From assembly GCF_900324485.2 (NCBI RefSeq), contig NC_046640.1, forward strand, positions 14,433,673-14,497,672: a stretch of DNA of 64,000 nt, read 5' to 3'. This document shows, piece by piece, positions 13,140-27,191 of this stretch. The notes below the pieces were generated by a model. It was not told the origin of the DNA. It ran no database searches and saw only the letters and a list, made by a program, of their open reading frames with translations. A program made the position numbers and the translations under genes. Positions within the stretch are counted from its first letter, which is position 1, and each line of letters opens with the position of its first letter. This DNA is from Mastacembelus armatus (lineage: Eukaryota > Chordata > Actinopteri > Synbranchiformes > Mastacembelidae).

Positions 13140-16100
13140 ACTGTCCTGTTGATGACTGTGTTGTGCTGATTATAATAATTATGCATTGTGATTTTTAAAT
13201 GGACCAATGGGAGTTGTGGGGAAATTCAGGTCATCATCCCTCATCAGCCGTTCATGAAGCCATATCCCGCTGTCTGTCTCTTTGCCTTGCCAAAGAAAAC
13301 GTGCCCATCACCGTGACCTTAGATGGCAGACATACAAGCGGCAGATGCTGTACAAGTCTGTCTTCTACCAGTATGACGCAGGGTGGCCTGTGGTACTGTG
13401 GATGTTTAGAATTGGGTCCTTTTTCTGAGGAGGACCAATTTTTTTTTAAACCATGGGTTGACACTGCACCACCTTATGTAAATTGCTGAGCCGTTGATGG
13501 GCTCCTATTGCACTGACTCTTAAGTCTGAGATAGGTGGAGGGAGGTAGTGAGTGTTGACAGACATGACAGGCCTACTAGTCTCACTACAGATTAAATTAG
13601 AGGGGGTCTTTCAAAAATATGTACATATCATATAGCCGTCACAAGTGAAATGTTGTCGGAGCTCTGTTCTTACCAGCCATTCTTTCATTTCAGAAAATGA
13701 GAGAAAAGGATAAAATGTTGAATGTGATTTGCTTTACTTGAGTTAAAGGAGAAATACCACACTTTATGTTTAAATATTCTATTATAGGTAAACAATTCAT
13801 TAAAGTTAAAATACTGTATTAAATTCAAAGCATTTTACTAAAGTACAATAGATCCCTTGGAAATATAAAAGATTAGAGGTATCAGGTAGCATTAAATTAA
13901 AATACTTCAAGTAATTTATAACTATACTTTAGTAAATTTATATATTTCCACCACTGAGGAGTGCATAAAGGTTTAATAGTGCCTTAGGTATCACGTAGTG
14001 GTGTGCCCTCACATTCTGGAAAATGAGCAGGTTAAAAATATATACAGTATATATTTTTATACAGTTCTAGTGTCTGAACGTGTCCTAACCCTTGCATAAC
14101 CTAAAGTGCACTCCTGCAATATTAGATGTAAACTTCCTCCCTTCCATCAAAAGCCTTGAAGGGAGTTCTGTGCTCTCTGGACTCAAAGGACTGAGTGACA
14201 AAGCAGATGCTAGTCCATGAATAAATCTCCTGTAGAAAAGTAAATCTCTCAGACGGACTTGTACAGGATGAGTCAATTACATAATTACATTTCAGATCTT
14301 TAGGAATAAAAGGCTTTAGTTGTTTTCAGATTTTCAGACTTCCTAACCTAGATAGCATCAGATAAAAGGTCACATTGCTGTATATGTAAGGCAAAAGCTT
14401 TATTAAGCACTGAATTGAAACAGCAAAAGGCATCCTGGCTCACAAGTAGCACCTGCTTGGAAGCTTCAGAGGACGACTCTCATTGCAGATTAGTTTGAAC
14501 TCACTGGAAATACAGCACTCTACACTCTCAAAACCCTGTACAGCAACTTTAACTGGTTTGTGCTGAAACCGTCCCTCTCTCTCTCCCCGTGTTGATACCT
14601 GAGTGTATCTCATAGTTGCACCTGGATTAATATTGTAATTGAAACCTGAAGCACCAATAGCAAGCATCCAGTTCAAATCACAATGCCAAAGCGAGGCCAA
14701 AGAGGAGAGCTGCCTACCTTATTTTTTAGACTGATGAGTGTGTGTGAATAAGCCACTCTCATCACATGAAAGCAAATATTTGCAATGAGTGCTCCTCACA
14801 AAAATGTAAATGTCACCAGTCAAAGTGGCATAGGTGAGAGATGATTATTCTCTGACACATATGCAACTCCTGAACTGGGCAGAGTTTGAATAATCAAATT
14901 TCAGTGCTCATGTTTCAGATTTGCTTGTTGTTAGTGTGCTAAAAACGGGTGAGTGAGTAGCAGAAGCTTGATATTCCGCATTTCAAACCCTCCCAACTCT
15001 ATTATGTTTAGTCAAGTGATGACTCCTCATGGTATAATTTGAAACTATTTTGAACTGTTTTAAAGCAGAGACAGCCAAACAAGGTGAAATGTAATTTCAC
15101 TGCTGGAGATGAAATGCTGTGATCTGATGCAACTAGTGGAACAGCTGCAGCAAGGCAAACCACAGCTGAAGGCAGAGGTCTCACCAGCTCAGTCTCGTCG
15201 ATAACATCACCAATGAAAATTTCAAGTCAGGTTTTTTTTTTTTGCTCAAAAACTGGAATTTGCACCTATAGCATGTTCTGCCTAAGGGTTTTGTTTTCAG
15301 GGAGGCTGAAAGAGGAAGGAAGAGACTTTGGTTTTTTTTGACCTGATGTCTGCCATTCGTATGATTACATAAATGTGTTTCCGTGTGTTTGTTTATGACC
15401 TCCAGCATTACTGACAAGCATGTATCGATCTACCAGTTGTGGTAGGCAGGCAGGCAAATGAGTAGAGACTGCACACTGCTAACACTACTATACAAACTAC
15501 TAGAATATTCCTGGTTTGTCAAACCTTTAGCAATGGTCAGAAATGCAGCGGTCTGTAGGTTTGTATGGCAGTGAGCTCATGAAAGAGATGAGACAATCTA
15601 CGACAATGGAAATTGAGCAACAGTAAAGAGCAGCTACTTTATTTGATTACATTTACATTTTGATAATTATGGTCTGTAACATAACAAGGTTTGTCTGATA
15701 CACCTTTTTTCTTAAACTACAGGAATATACAGATGCTCAGTTTTCTTTCAGCTACATTGTACTGCAATGGGTCTGATGTCACTGCCTGCAGTTGGCAAAC
15801 TTCATATTGAAATTAAACAATCCTTCACCAGGATAGATTAGGCCCCATTTCTCCAGCCTCTGCACACCTGTTACTGTTGACAGTGAAATGAGGTCAGCAA
15901 AGGAGTGTTGTCTTTGTTGCCATCACATGGCCCCTGGTTTCTTATAACAGGGAGTGAAGCTGTCAGGGGATGATAGAAGAAGACCAGTACCCCCCTAACC
16001 CGTGTTATTTTTCTGAAGGAGAGCCGATGTGTTTAGAGCCCAGCTTGTCTAATGGAAACATGCCCGTCCCCAGTGACAGTGAGTGTAGAGAGATGCTTCT

Positions 16101-18486
16101 CATCAAGGCTGTCTCACTACAAGTCTGTGCGTGTTACATACAAAACAACCAGGACTAAAAAAGAACCAGACCGCAGAGACTTCATTTTGCATATAAGCCT
16201 CTTCTGGTCTTTATGAAGCTGTATAATTCTTTCCCCCGGAGGATGTTTTTATGTGGCTACTCTTTGTATACCTTACTGTAGCAAGATATGCTAATAATTT
16301 GTATTTAACAACAGGATGCTACAAGAAAACTACCACAAAAGAAAAAGTATGTGTAAAGTTTCGGTTTTGGTGGCAAAGTGTACAGTATGTTTAGGATTAA
16401 GTTCTGGAGAAGTGGAAGGTTTTTCATTTTGGTCAGATGATTCACTTGTGAAAATGGAGCCATCCAGCCAACCCTGCTCTTTACAGGATCCACAGGAGAG
16501 TGTCTGTAGTCCCCAACATGCCCCATTCACTTATTTATTAGCAGTGGGATGAAATTATATGTTTTTCCTGAAATAGACTTGGCAAAGCATATGACTTTTG
16601 TCCAGATTATTTCCAAGTCTGCCAATATTTAAATGACACAAATAATCCTGGCTTCTGGGAAAGGAATGATGTCATATGTGCTGTGCTGTCTCCTTTTTAA
16701 AGTAATCTTTCAAACTGGCAAAACAGTGTGGAGCATCACGTGTACGCACACAACATCACAACAAGGTTTTAACTAAAATTCAGGTCTGTCACTGCCTTCA
16801 TTCTCACTGGTGTAATTCTTCCTGTCTTGGTAGCAGCAGCTTGACTTTTAATCTCCAGGTCCTCATGCCGCTTGTCTGTTGTTGTAAGTGACGAGGAAAT
16901 TCAAAAGATCAGAACACAAGATTGATTAACTGAGCCCTCAGTTGTGACACTGAGCCATCTTTCTGGTGCAAGGACATTCTTAAGTGGTGTGCAGCTCGTG
17001 TCCTGTTACCCGTTCCTGTCACTGGACATGGAAAACTTGCCCTCTTTCCAATGCTGTACTACAGTAGAGATGTCTTCAATTACACTTTTGGTTCTTGTAC
17101 ACTGCATTTATTACACCACACTGGAGAATCTGTCTTTTCTTTTCGATGCCAGGAGAGATACTGTGTTTGCTGTTCCACAAGGCACAAACATGTGTCAGTG
17201 TTGTAAATTACACTTGTTTTACAACAGCTGCTATTTTAAGACTGAGTCAGCTGTGTATTGCAGAGCCCTCAGAGTTTTTTTTATAATGATAATATGTGAC
17301 ATAAACCTGCATGTTTGATTTGATCACTATAAAATTGCCTGTCATGTCAACCTTGGCCTGTTCTTTCTCTCTCTCTCTCCCCTGAGGAGTTTCTAATCAG
17401 AAGTCACATGTCATCTCCTGCAGAGCCTCTGCTGCATTGTTTTTCTTATGGCAGACCTGCTTAAACCAATAAGCCACCTCTGTAATCTCAGGACAGGGGA
17501 GAAAATTGTGTTGTGACGTAAGGAATAATCTTCTTGTTCGGAGAAATTGCACTCTGAGTAGAATTAAGAAATCACTTGTTATTTTTAGAGTGGAGTAGCT
17601 GTTTGCTTATTAGCATTTTAAATGTGACTTAATTGAAAATCTAATGGCATTTTGGTTTTTTTTTTTACCAACACAAGGATCTGTGATATGTCATTTATAA
17701 ATGAAAATTCTTCCCTTTTTCAGCTTCCCATTTATATGGTTTTGACATTTATATGCAGCACAGGATGCAGTGTTCAGTCTACCACAACTGGAGAGATCCT
17801 GGACCCCTCCCTGATGTATATTTTGAATGTCTTCAGCATCTGCATCTAAAAGCTGAATGTCAGAAATGTCACTGTTGCAGTAAACATCCACCCGTGAGGT
17901 CTGAGGCCGAGGAGATAATCTCACCTAGAAAAGGGAGAAGATGATGTTGACCATCTGCTTCATCTGGGGGGGATTTGATTGGCTTGCTGCAGCAGAGCAG
18001 AGAAGTGGGTATGATTACTGTAGGCCTCCCTGGTGTCCCATTCCACCGGGTGCCAGGCTCAATGTCACAGCTGATTGGATCCTCTAATCTTGTGCTGTGT
18101 GAATTAAATCAAAAGTGTGGAGGAGAACGATTGAATACTCTGACATGGGCCCTGATTCTAAATGTGTGTGTTGCTGTTTGTACTTTCTTCTCCACTGTGA
18201 TCTGTGGTCTGAAACTCTGACACCATTTTCTTCCTTCTTATGTCCAGGTTGATCCAAATTGCAAATGCTACTTCCAAGCTGCATCAAATATCCCAGCACA
18301 CACACTTAGGACAAGCGGTGGAAACAATTAAACCTTGTGGGGTAATGTAGTGATAAATAAGTAATGAGTATTTTGAAAAATTTAACATATTCATAGATCA
18401 AGGATGTATATGAGCATACTGTGCATAGACCTCAGATGAAGCTTATTTTGAGATATTTCTGTGTGGTAAAGCAGACAAACAGCAAT

Positions 18487-18520
18487 GAGATAAACTTTAT
18501 TAATCCCTGAAAGTAAAATA
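18487..18520. repeat. interspersed repeat fragment (TTTATTAATCCC type)
   Basis: The string ATAAACTTTATTAATCCCTG is a common teleost motif found at the 3' tails of dispersed non-LTR elements. Only this tail-like fragment can be recognised. The family assignment is tentative. Confidence 0.4.
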
Positions 18521-21500
18521 AGAAGGCTACTATGCTTAAGAAACAGATGCTCAAAATAAAAGATGCAGAGGTATCAGGTATCAGAGATATCCTGATTCTT
18601 AGTCCCTGGTAGGGGTCAAACCATGCATCTCCCAATTTCTTGCCACTATGATTCCTAAAAATAATCCAACATGTTATATTATCATTATCCTTATCTATCT
18701 TTGGACACTGGACAACCAACAAGACTTTGATTTCAAGTTTCTTTTTCTATTCAGTGTCTGTCCTCCAGAGAGATCTTACAGGAGCTGACGTCGTTGGTTG
18801 CCCAGACATCATTATACTGTAGTAACCCTGGCTGTAGGCCTTTCTTGGCTCTTTTGGGTGCGGAAATTACTTTGCCTACTCTGAGTGGCCAATGTACCAT
18901 GCATTCAGTGGAAAGATGTAATCTCCATTCAGAAAAATAGGTTTGCAATTTTGAGTGCACAGTATGGATCCTTGAACATGGAATTTGCAGCAGATCAGGT
19001 CACAGAAGGTTTTATGGCTAAAGTCCAAATCCAAGGAAAGGCAGGGCACAGAAGTGAGTCTTCACTCCCATGATTATTACCTCTACAGCACCCAAAGTCT
19101 CATGTGTGAATGTGTGTAAATGTATGAATGTAAAGCATGGCATTCTTGGAAAAGAGCAGGCATAGTCAACTTACCATGACCTCAATATATCAGTTTCTAA
19201 AGATAGTAATATCTGTGGAAAGATTCAAAGTATAAGAAAATACACAGTGCTTAATGTACTGTCTGGAGTTTATAGTAGCAGTTGTGGCTCTTCAGTGTAT
19301 GAATGTGGTGGCTGATTGGCAAGAACAGTTTGGTGCTAACCTTTTCAGTGAAGGGCTGGATACATTTCAGAAGTATCCATCTCTCCACAGCTGTCCTCAT
19401 AAACGAGCTCATCTCAGATATCCCCTGTCCTTTAAATTCTCCATTCTTAAAATAATCCACGTTTTGAAAGACTTTTTTTCTATTGGTATTTTATTTCACT
19501 GTTATTTTGCAGGCTTCATCTTGAGTTTAAATTTTCGAGGGGAAACTTGGCAAAGGCCATGACAGAATAATGATACAGAACAATAATAAAACAGCAATAG
19601 TGGAAAGAAACAGAGGCATGACAGGTGAGAGAGAGACAATGTTTTCCATAGATACTCTTTGCTACTTATATATATATGTCAGTTCAGTTCACCTAAATCA
19701 GTTAGTGAACTGTTTTCTGCAGGTAGGTCCACACAGGTCTTGTTATGAAGGCAGGCATCATAAATGAAGGTCAAGGAAAGCTTGTGCTCCGTGCTGTGGC
19801 TCACTTGTTGATGTACCTCCATTATAGGAAACAAAGTACAGTGCTTCACAGAGCCACGTCCTCTCAGTAGAAGGTGCTACTGGTCAAGAGCCAGCAGTGA
19901 GCGTAAAGTAGGTATCACTGTTGTTTCCTGGCTCTGGATATATTTGTCAAGGGCAGAGGAACCAGAGCCAGAAGGATAAAGGTCAGTGGCATGAATACTG
20001 GACCAGTTATTGACAGGGATACAGCAATGTAACTGTATCAAGTTTGTATAAATGTATCTTCCCTCAGTTCAATGTGCAAAAACATAATTTCAGTTCTATG
20101 TGCATAAAAAAGGAAGACAAATCATGAACAGTAAGGTAAAGCAGCAAACTAATAGTGGACAAACACATAATTGCATGTAAGCTGCGATGTGCCAAATGCC
20201 TTTTTGTTGCTGCCTCCGTGACCAGACACACCCTCTGTGAATAAATATACATATTGTCTTTCAGTAGGCTCAGGGAATGGAAAAAGTCTGAATCCTGTCC
20301 AACATATTCTACCTGCTGGATTCTCCTGTTCCTCCCCTGAGTGTCATGAGACACTCAGCTGTCAAAGATGGAGCCAAAATGAATGTCAGCAGGTGTGTGT
20401 GCATGTGTGTTTGTTTGTATGGGTAGGGTTATTATGGTTCGACAATCTGAAAACTAGAAAATAAGAATGAGCAGGGAAAAGAGAAGGAAACAGAGCAAGA
20501 TATTAGACTGTTTCTGAAGATGCTAAAATAATGTAGTTTATTCATGTGAAATTTGGGATTGGATTACCTTTTACTTTTAGTTGTTAGAAGCTCAGTGCCA
20601 AAAATTTCAGCATTGCATTTCTTAGACATCAAAACACTAAAGTTTAACAGCTAATGTGACAGAAGAAAATGAATAAACAACTACAACTACAATATCAAAA
20701 CTACTGAAACCCTATAAGGCACTTATAGTATATAGTTTTAAATATACTGATATGATGAGAGAAGAGATCACTACAGGGGTTTTACTGTCACTAGCCAGGA
20801 ATCCCTTTCAGAGTCACACACACAAACACAGCAGAAGGTTCTGGCAAGTGTGTCAGCTGTTGGCCTTTTGGTAAAACATAATTATCTGTGATTGGACACT
20901 TTAATCCTGTTTAAAGTTAACTGTAAACTGTTATGGGTCTGAGTGAAATGTCTGAGTGTATTCTCAGACATTAGGTTCCATTATCACATGTATCAGTTTC
21001 ACAGAATTATTTAGATTTTCCCACAAAAATAGTCAGATATCCTGTCATAAAATTGCAAAATAAGAGAGATAAGAGATATGTGAATATTCCCCTATATGCA
21101 TTTAACTACTGCACACTTAACCTTTGTGTGCTTGCATTTTTTACAGCTACATACTAATTGGGATCGAGTTTCTGCAGCAGCAGTGTCACATAGGGTGGAT
21201 GGTAACATGACTACTTTAAAGACAAGAGGTGAGTATCACCATTTTGCCCTTTGTGCTCCAAGTCCTCATCAATCAGTTTGCTGCCATCTTCGACTGACTG
21301 CATGAGACATCAGGTCAGTGCAAACCCATAAGCAGCCATATGCAACTGCATGTAATCAGAATTATATAATTATCCAATTCAATCCCACTGCATTCTAGGA
21401 AGACACAAGCCATTTGTGGTGAAAGGCTTCAAATCAGGCTGGAGATGAAAATGCAGAAATTAATATTAACATTTAATTCCTAAAATGCTGTTGCATTTCC

Positions 21501-23525
21501 AGGCAAAGTGACCCCACAGTATCGGATCACAGGTTTCAGCAGGCCATTAATTATGGCCTTGCTAGGAAGAGAATACGTTGCATGAGTTATGTGCTCATCA
21601 AAACCAAGGTCAAAGAAACCATCAAGCACATGTAGGTTCCATCCCTCTTCAGACTTGTTTAGGCAATAAATCATTTCAAGAGAATGATTCAAATTTGCAA
21701 ACATCACTGCTATACTATCAGAGATTAGATTAGAACGCCAGCTTCTTACAAGTAACCGAACATGGAGTAGCTGTGTGTCAAAGTCTATCACAGTCTATGA
21801 TGATGGGCTAAACCTGCGTATGCCTGAGGTGTGTTATTTGTACAGTATGTGTACAGTCCAGTCTCTTTTCATGTAATCAGTTTCTTTTCATGAACAAATC
21901 ATACATACACTGTCTTCAGGACTGAAAGCTAAATTGGGCTGCCTTTGACTTACTTCTACTTGAGATCACACAACACAGATGCCTTAGAATCTCTATGTCT
22001 CTTTGACACATGTTGTTTTCTGACTGGCTAAAACTTCTGAGGTTTTCAGTTGATGTATGTATAACAATCATGCCCCTACACTGAAAATACCCGCCAAATA
22101 ATTAATGCAGAGTTGCATGCAGACTGCAACAATCCATATGAGAGAAGAGACATCTCAGCTAGATAAAAAAATGTGTCATCAGTCATACTTGTGTAAAGAC
22201 TTAAAAATGTATCATTTTTTCACAGTAGAGAAGAAACCTAACACAGTTACAGCTATTTATAGTGACAGGTTGCGGATGTGCCCCATATGAATTCAGATTT
22301 AGATTTTTTTATGATATAATACCCTTTCAAAATAACTTCAGGAAAGACTTTGTCCAGACTGCACATATTTCCTCCTGAACAATAAACATTCCTGTAATTT
22401 TAACACACTCTGAAATGATGTGTATAAACTTACTCTAAGTGTCAGACACTGAAAGAAACCAGGGGTGTTTCTGAGCTCTTACAAAAGCTAACAGGGACAA
22501 ATAGTACACTTTATCTAGTCATATCTGTTATGTTTTATAGGTTCATGCTGAATATGGAATACGCACACTTATATTTCCTTCCAAAAACTGTGAACTTATT
22601 TAACATTGAAAAGAGAAATCAAATACTATGATTAATGTGATGCTGACAGTGCTGGTAAACTGTTTGTTTATTTTCACTCAGGTAACCTGAAGGTCAAGCT
22701 TGTTGATAATCTAGTTGAGGGTAATACACCAGAGAGACGTCATTATCAGCATTGACAAGGGTTCTCTGGCCAATGCTGGCTGTCAGTTTTTTTTAGCATA
22801 TCCAGTACATACTGGAGCGCCACCATGCCGCTTTGTTAAATATCACCGCAGAGGTTGCAAGCATTTATTGTTCAAATCATGAAGATTTTTTTAAGGAATG
22901 GAACAAACCCCACTAGAGGATTCAGGGCTGTCAACAATTAGGAAAAAGCATGAGCTTCTGCTATTAAGGCAATCAGAGACTGACTTAATGAAAATTAATT
23001 TAAATTTCTTTTGGAAATGGATGATCCTTATTTTCTCACCAAGCCAGAGCTTTGTGGCAGTATCATAGGTTAATGTGGAAAAAGCCCAGAGGCAGCACCA
23101 ACTTCCTATGTAGAACCAAATCAAACTGCCCCCCTCGGGACGGGTCTGATCAATAGATCCCACAACTAACTCTCATACTGGCAGAATGCAGCTGTGGATG
23201 GAAACTAACTAAATTTGCTGACAGATGTGTCATACTGCAAACACAGAGTCAACACAGGATACAACTACATTTATCACATCTATTGTTTAATAGTGGTTTT
23301 TGCATATTTCTGCTGGTAGAGCAGAGCTAGGTGGACTATCTCTAGTGTATTGGTTTGTTATGCAATCTGTATGTCCATGTAGTTTTGCAGGCATAAACAA
23401 CATCTATGACTATATTATTTCTGATCTGATTAATCTAAATAAGATTAAAGATTTGGATTGGCGGTATCCTACAGATGCTTATTCAAACTTATTCAACCTT
23501 TGTGGCTTTAACAAATAGAATTCTC

Positions 23526-23563
23526 CAGTATTATAGCTTGGTTACAGTATTATAGCTTGGTTA
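23526..23563. repeat. 19-bp perfect tandem duplication
   Basis: CAGTATTATAGCTTGGTTA occurs twice back to back with no mismatch, which indicates a recent replication-slippage duplication. Confidence 0.9.
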
Positions 23564-24081
23564 ATTCTAAGAATTAGCACCATTCCCAAGACACTCTTTA
23601 GAGAAGAATACACTTATTTTCCACACTTTACCAAAGAGATTGGGAAAATAGAATGAGGCATTCTTTCCATTGCTGTCATTGAGAATAACTTCCAGCAAAT
23701 CCGACTGTTTTAGCATGAGGTCTCTCAGGGATTCCACAGACCTGGAGTGAGTCAGTTTGGTGAATTACAGTAAATGATGGTGTGACCTCTGACAGCTTTC
23801 AGCAAGAAATCTAAGTCACAGCTCCAAATTGTGGGAGCAACATGTGAGTCCTTAGCTAGAACATGCAACCAGACCTCTCACCAGATGCAGATGTCACACG
23901 TTTTGGGACAAAATGCAAATCACTGGAAACTTCTAGCTCCATTGAGTGCAGATGTATCACTTCATGTAAATGTAGAAAGATGTCAAAAAATTGATAATCA
24001 GCTCATAGGTTAGACATGCAAAGTGTTAATTGATTTGTTGTGTACAGTCAATGCATGAGCTTTATAATTTTTTTTAATGTT

Positions 24082-24087
24082 TTTATT
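24082..24087 (-). terminator. kcnj2: candidate polyadenylation signal of kcnj2
   Basis: AATAAA on the minus strand, about 1.7 kb downstream of the kcnj2 stop. This would give kcnj2 a long 3' UTR (24065-25784), as Kir2.1 messages usually have. Alternative signals closer to the stop cannot be excluded. Confidence 0.4.
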
Positions 24088-24344
24088 GAAAAAGGGACAG
24101 TTTTGAACAACTGCAATATCAATATGCCAGTATAATATTTGCATTTAAATTTACAAAAGATAAAAAAAATCTGTACAGTCTCTGTTTTGTGTGGGAAGGT
24201 GGGAATACCCTGTTAGAAAAATAAAGACCTAAGACAGCAGAAGTGTCACTGAGAATAGATAATATTTTTTAATAAATTTCCTTACCAGAAAAGCAGTACA
24301 GTGTTCTGGTTTCCACTGACATTATCCAGGCATGAATGTGTCAC

Positions 24345-24379
<35 letters not shown>
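24345..24379. repeat. (AAT)n microsatellite
   Basis: About 35 bp of uninterrupted AAT trinucleotide repeat, followed by an A-rich stretch. It lies in the predicted 3' UTR of kcnj2. Confidence 0.95.
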
Positions 24380-25784
24380 GTAAAAAAAAAAACAAGTTCA
24401 ATCTTGTGTAAGACTGAAGTCAAGTGTGCTACCTGCTTTCAGGATTTTGTGATTGGAACTGAAATATTGCTTAGCAAACCTGATCTGTAATAAGACAAAA
24501 CAAGGGCCCATTTTGACATGATAAGACCCACAGTTGTAAAGTGAGAGTTAACTAAGCTGCATCCAAATTCTGCATGACTGCCATGCTAAGAACACTGATG
24601 TTAATATAAACAGTACTACATTAAAATAAACTCAAATAATTCACCGTTTCAACACAGCCAATCACTATTAGATGAGGAAAGGTTCAGGTTTCAAATCAAC
24701 ATCAGCTAAAAGATGAGTTACAGTTTTCTCCTAAATACATGTATACATTGGACTTTGGGTAATAAAACAGCTTCTGTTTTTAATGGGGGAAGAAATTCTC
24801 TGGTTGAGGAAGAAAGTGCACTAAAGCTTTGGAAAACACACTGACAGAATCATGCTTGTCTAGTTCTAAAAATAACATTACAGACTGCATCTGCAGTCTG
24901 GATACTGAAAAAGACCATACATTTTTGGCTCCTAGATTTCTCTCTAAACATACAATATGTAACTTAGCAGCATTTATCGTCAACATTCATAACTTTGGCT
25001 CAGGGTCGAGCTTCCTATCACTGCCACTGAACTTTATTGCACATTAGAACATGACCTGTGAGAAGTGGCAGTATACTGCACAGTGAACCACCTCTGTGTG
25101 CTTCTTCTTCTTCTTATGACATCTAATGTAGTGTGTGCTAAGTTGCAGCCAAAACTCCAGAATGACTCCGCAGGGACTGAAACTGTTTTTAAGAAAATAC
25201 TGCAGAAGATGCTATACTGAGACAAGATGATAGGTTGAGGAGCATGGTGTACTCAAGGACTGAAAATATCTTTCCTGCCTTGAGCCATGAGAACACATCA
25301 AGACCACCACACCGAAAAGACCAGAAATATACTTTGCTAAGAGACCAGCTCATTAACAAACAGTAGCCTTTTTGTGCAGGTGATTTAACTTATTTAAACT
25401 TTTAAACCAAATTAATTGACAGTGATTAAAAACACACATATTGAGTTTGGCTTTTAAATGCATACCTACAGTCTTACTCGAGGTGTTCAATACAAAGTAT
25501 TATTAAAGCACTCATCACTATTTTTCTGAACCCAATTACTTATTCTACTAAAACATTTTCTTATTAAAAGTAGTGCGCACAGAGACAGGCTCCATTATTT
25601 TTTTCCATAAACAATATAACGTTTATATTTTCTGTGCGTCAGCTTCTGCATAGAGAATTTCATACTTAAATCATGGTCTTTTACAAACTGTCATACATTG
25701 TCAATAACAGCAATCAAGACCAAAGTTCAAGAAAACTTTAACATACCAAGTCATACTACATACCATAGTGTTTAACCCCTGCAG

Positions 25785-27101
25785 TCATATTTCTGATTCA
25801 GCCGTCAAAGGTCTTGATTGTAAAGGTGAAGAGTCCATGTTGCACTCAGAGTCTGACACCATATCTGTGTTTATGTCTTCAATTGCACCAACCTCAGCAC
25901 CATTCAGCTGCCTGTCATCCTCCTCTTCAAACTCCTCCTCCAGCTCAACTTTCTCCAGAGCCACCTCATTCTCGTAACAGAAAGAGTTCCTTGAGCTGGA
26001 GCTGCTGGACTTCTTCTCAGCGAGTTCTTTAGCACTACAATGGGGCGTGCTGGGCACCTCATAGGTGTTGTCAAAGCGAGAGTAGTCCACTTTGTAGTAG
26101 TTCTTTTCTTCAAAGAGCACCGGCTCAAAGCGGTAGCCCCAGAGGATCTCACTGGCCACGTAGGAACTCCGACACTGAGTGGTCATAGCTGTAGCTTCAA
26201 CCATGCCCTCCAAAATCACTACAATCTCAAACTCTGACGTCTCCAACTCCTGTTTGCTCATCTCATAGAATGGGCTCTCCTCATCAATCTCGTGCACAAT
26301 TGTAATTGGAGACACCAAGAAGATTCTGTCAATGCCACTGTCAAAGCCTACGTCGATGTCTACCTGATCCAGAGGTATAAACTCTCCCTCGGCTGTGGTG
26401 CGGGACTTGAGGAGCTGAGCCCTGACATGGGCCTCCACTAAGTGACTCTTCCTCAGGTTGCCCACACGCCACATCAGGCAAAGTTTACCATCCCTCATGG
26501 CCACTGTGGCATAGTGGCTAAACACCAGGGTCTCATTTCTCTTTTTGGGCTTGGCCATCTTGGCCATGACAGCACCAATGATGAAAGCATCAATGATGCA
26601 GCCCACAATGCTTTGGAAAACAACCATGAAAACAGCAATGGGGCACTCCTCAGTCACGTAGCGATAGCCATAGCCAATTGTGGTTTGGGTCTCCACTGAG
26701 AACAAGAAAGCAGCAATAAAGCTGTCCACGTTGGAAACACACATCTGAGTCTCATTCTCCAAGTCCCCGTAAGAGAGGGCCACTACCCAGAAGACAAAGC
26801 CAAAAAACAACCATGACAGCAGGAAAGAAAGGCAGAATACGAGCAGCATCCAGCGCCAGCGAATGTCAACACAGGTTGTGAAGATATCAGCCAAGTACCG
26901 CTGGCCTTTCTCACTCATATTGATAAACTGCACATTGCAGTGGCCATCCTTACTGACAAAGCGGCTTTGATGTTGGTGTTCTGCGGGCACCTTTTTGACA
27001 TTGCCATTTCCGTAGCCATTTGGGACCGCAATAGTGGACAGCTTCATGCCATCTTCCTCAGAGGACACAATGCTGTAGCGGTGGCTTCGCACACTCCCCA
27101 T
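25785..27101 (-). CDS. kcnj2: Inward rectifier K+ channel Kir2.1, single coding exon
   Basis: Subunit of the tetrameric Kir2 channel that sets resting potential in muscle, heart and neurons. The 438-aa protein begins [20 protein letters not shown], the canonical Kir2.1 N-terminus. An ATG three codons upstream (27110) is in frame but is not the family start. Visible are TM1 (about 84-108), the selectivity filter TIGYGY (141-146), TM2 with the rectification-controller Asp171 ([10 protein letters not shown]), the PIP2-binding stretch KMAKPKKR, the ER-export motif FCYENE and the C-terminal PDZ ligand ESEI. Human is 427 aa; the extra length sits in a Ser/Glu-rich C-terminal stretch. The extracellular disulphide cysteines (121 and 153) are kept, while the Cys next to the filter in mammals (GFRC) is Tyr here. 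Coding sequence is uninterrupted, as in other vertebrates, with a spliced 5' UTR predicted. Confidence 0.96.
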   Translation of the reverse strand: MGSVRSHRYSIVSSEEDGMKLSTIAVPNGYGNGNVKKVPAEHQHQSRFVSKDGHCNVQFINMSEKGQRYLADIFTTCVDIRWRWMLLVFCLSFLLSWLFFGFVFWVVALSYGDLENETQMCVSNVDSFIAAFLFSVETQTTIGYGYRYVTEECPIAVFMVVFQSIVGCIIDAFIIGAVMAKMAKPKKRNETLVFSHYATVAMRDGKLCLMWRVGNLRKSHLVEAHVRAQLLKSRTTAEGEFIPLDQVDIDVGFDSGIDRIFLVSPITIVHEIDEESPFYEMSKQELETSEFEIVVILEGMVEATAMTTQCRSSYVASEILWGYRFEPVLFEEKNYYKVDYSRFDNTYEVPSTPHCSAKELAEKKSSSSSSRNSFCYENEVALEKVELEEEFEEEDDRQLNGAEVGAIEDINTDMVSDSECNMDSSPLQSRPLTAESEI

Positions 27102-27191
27102 CACTTCCACCTGGGAGGGCTGAGCCGGTTCTGCTTTGGAAAACAGTCTAAGTTTTTGGTAGAAGCGTTGGAGAAACAGTTTTAAATAATC

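Larger units (their letters stand above)
11191..24080. other. intergenic region, no gene supported
   Basis: About 13 kb between map2k6 and the kcnj2 3' end. It holds many short open frames, none longer than about 124 codons and none with a recognisable domain. It also holds simple repeats: (AC)n at 13104-13137, T runs and a 19-bp tandem duplication at 23526-23563. In other vertebrates the interval between MAP2K6 and the KCNJ pair is gene-poor, so emptiness is expected. Regulatory elements may be present but cannot be recognised by eye. Confidence 0.6.

Noticed and set aside
15970-16158. 62-codon frame with protein-like composition (MIEEDQYPPNPCYFSEGEPM) in the map2k6-kcnj2 gap
   Set aside because: It has no recognisable family and no partner exons. 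A GTGAGT lies inside it, but no acceptor links it to anything.
16944-17318. 124-codon open frame in the intergenic gap
   Set aside because: Its composition is like translated AT-rich DNA, rich in Cys, Phe and Tyr, with no domain and no splice context.
25904-26152. Overlapping frames on either strand within kcnj2
   Set aside because: They are shadows of the Kir2.1 coding sequence caused by its biased codons.
27102-27110. Upstream in-frame ATG of kcnj2 (MEV before MGSV)
   Set aside because: Kir2.1 proteins start at MGSV, and the extra three codons have no family support.
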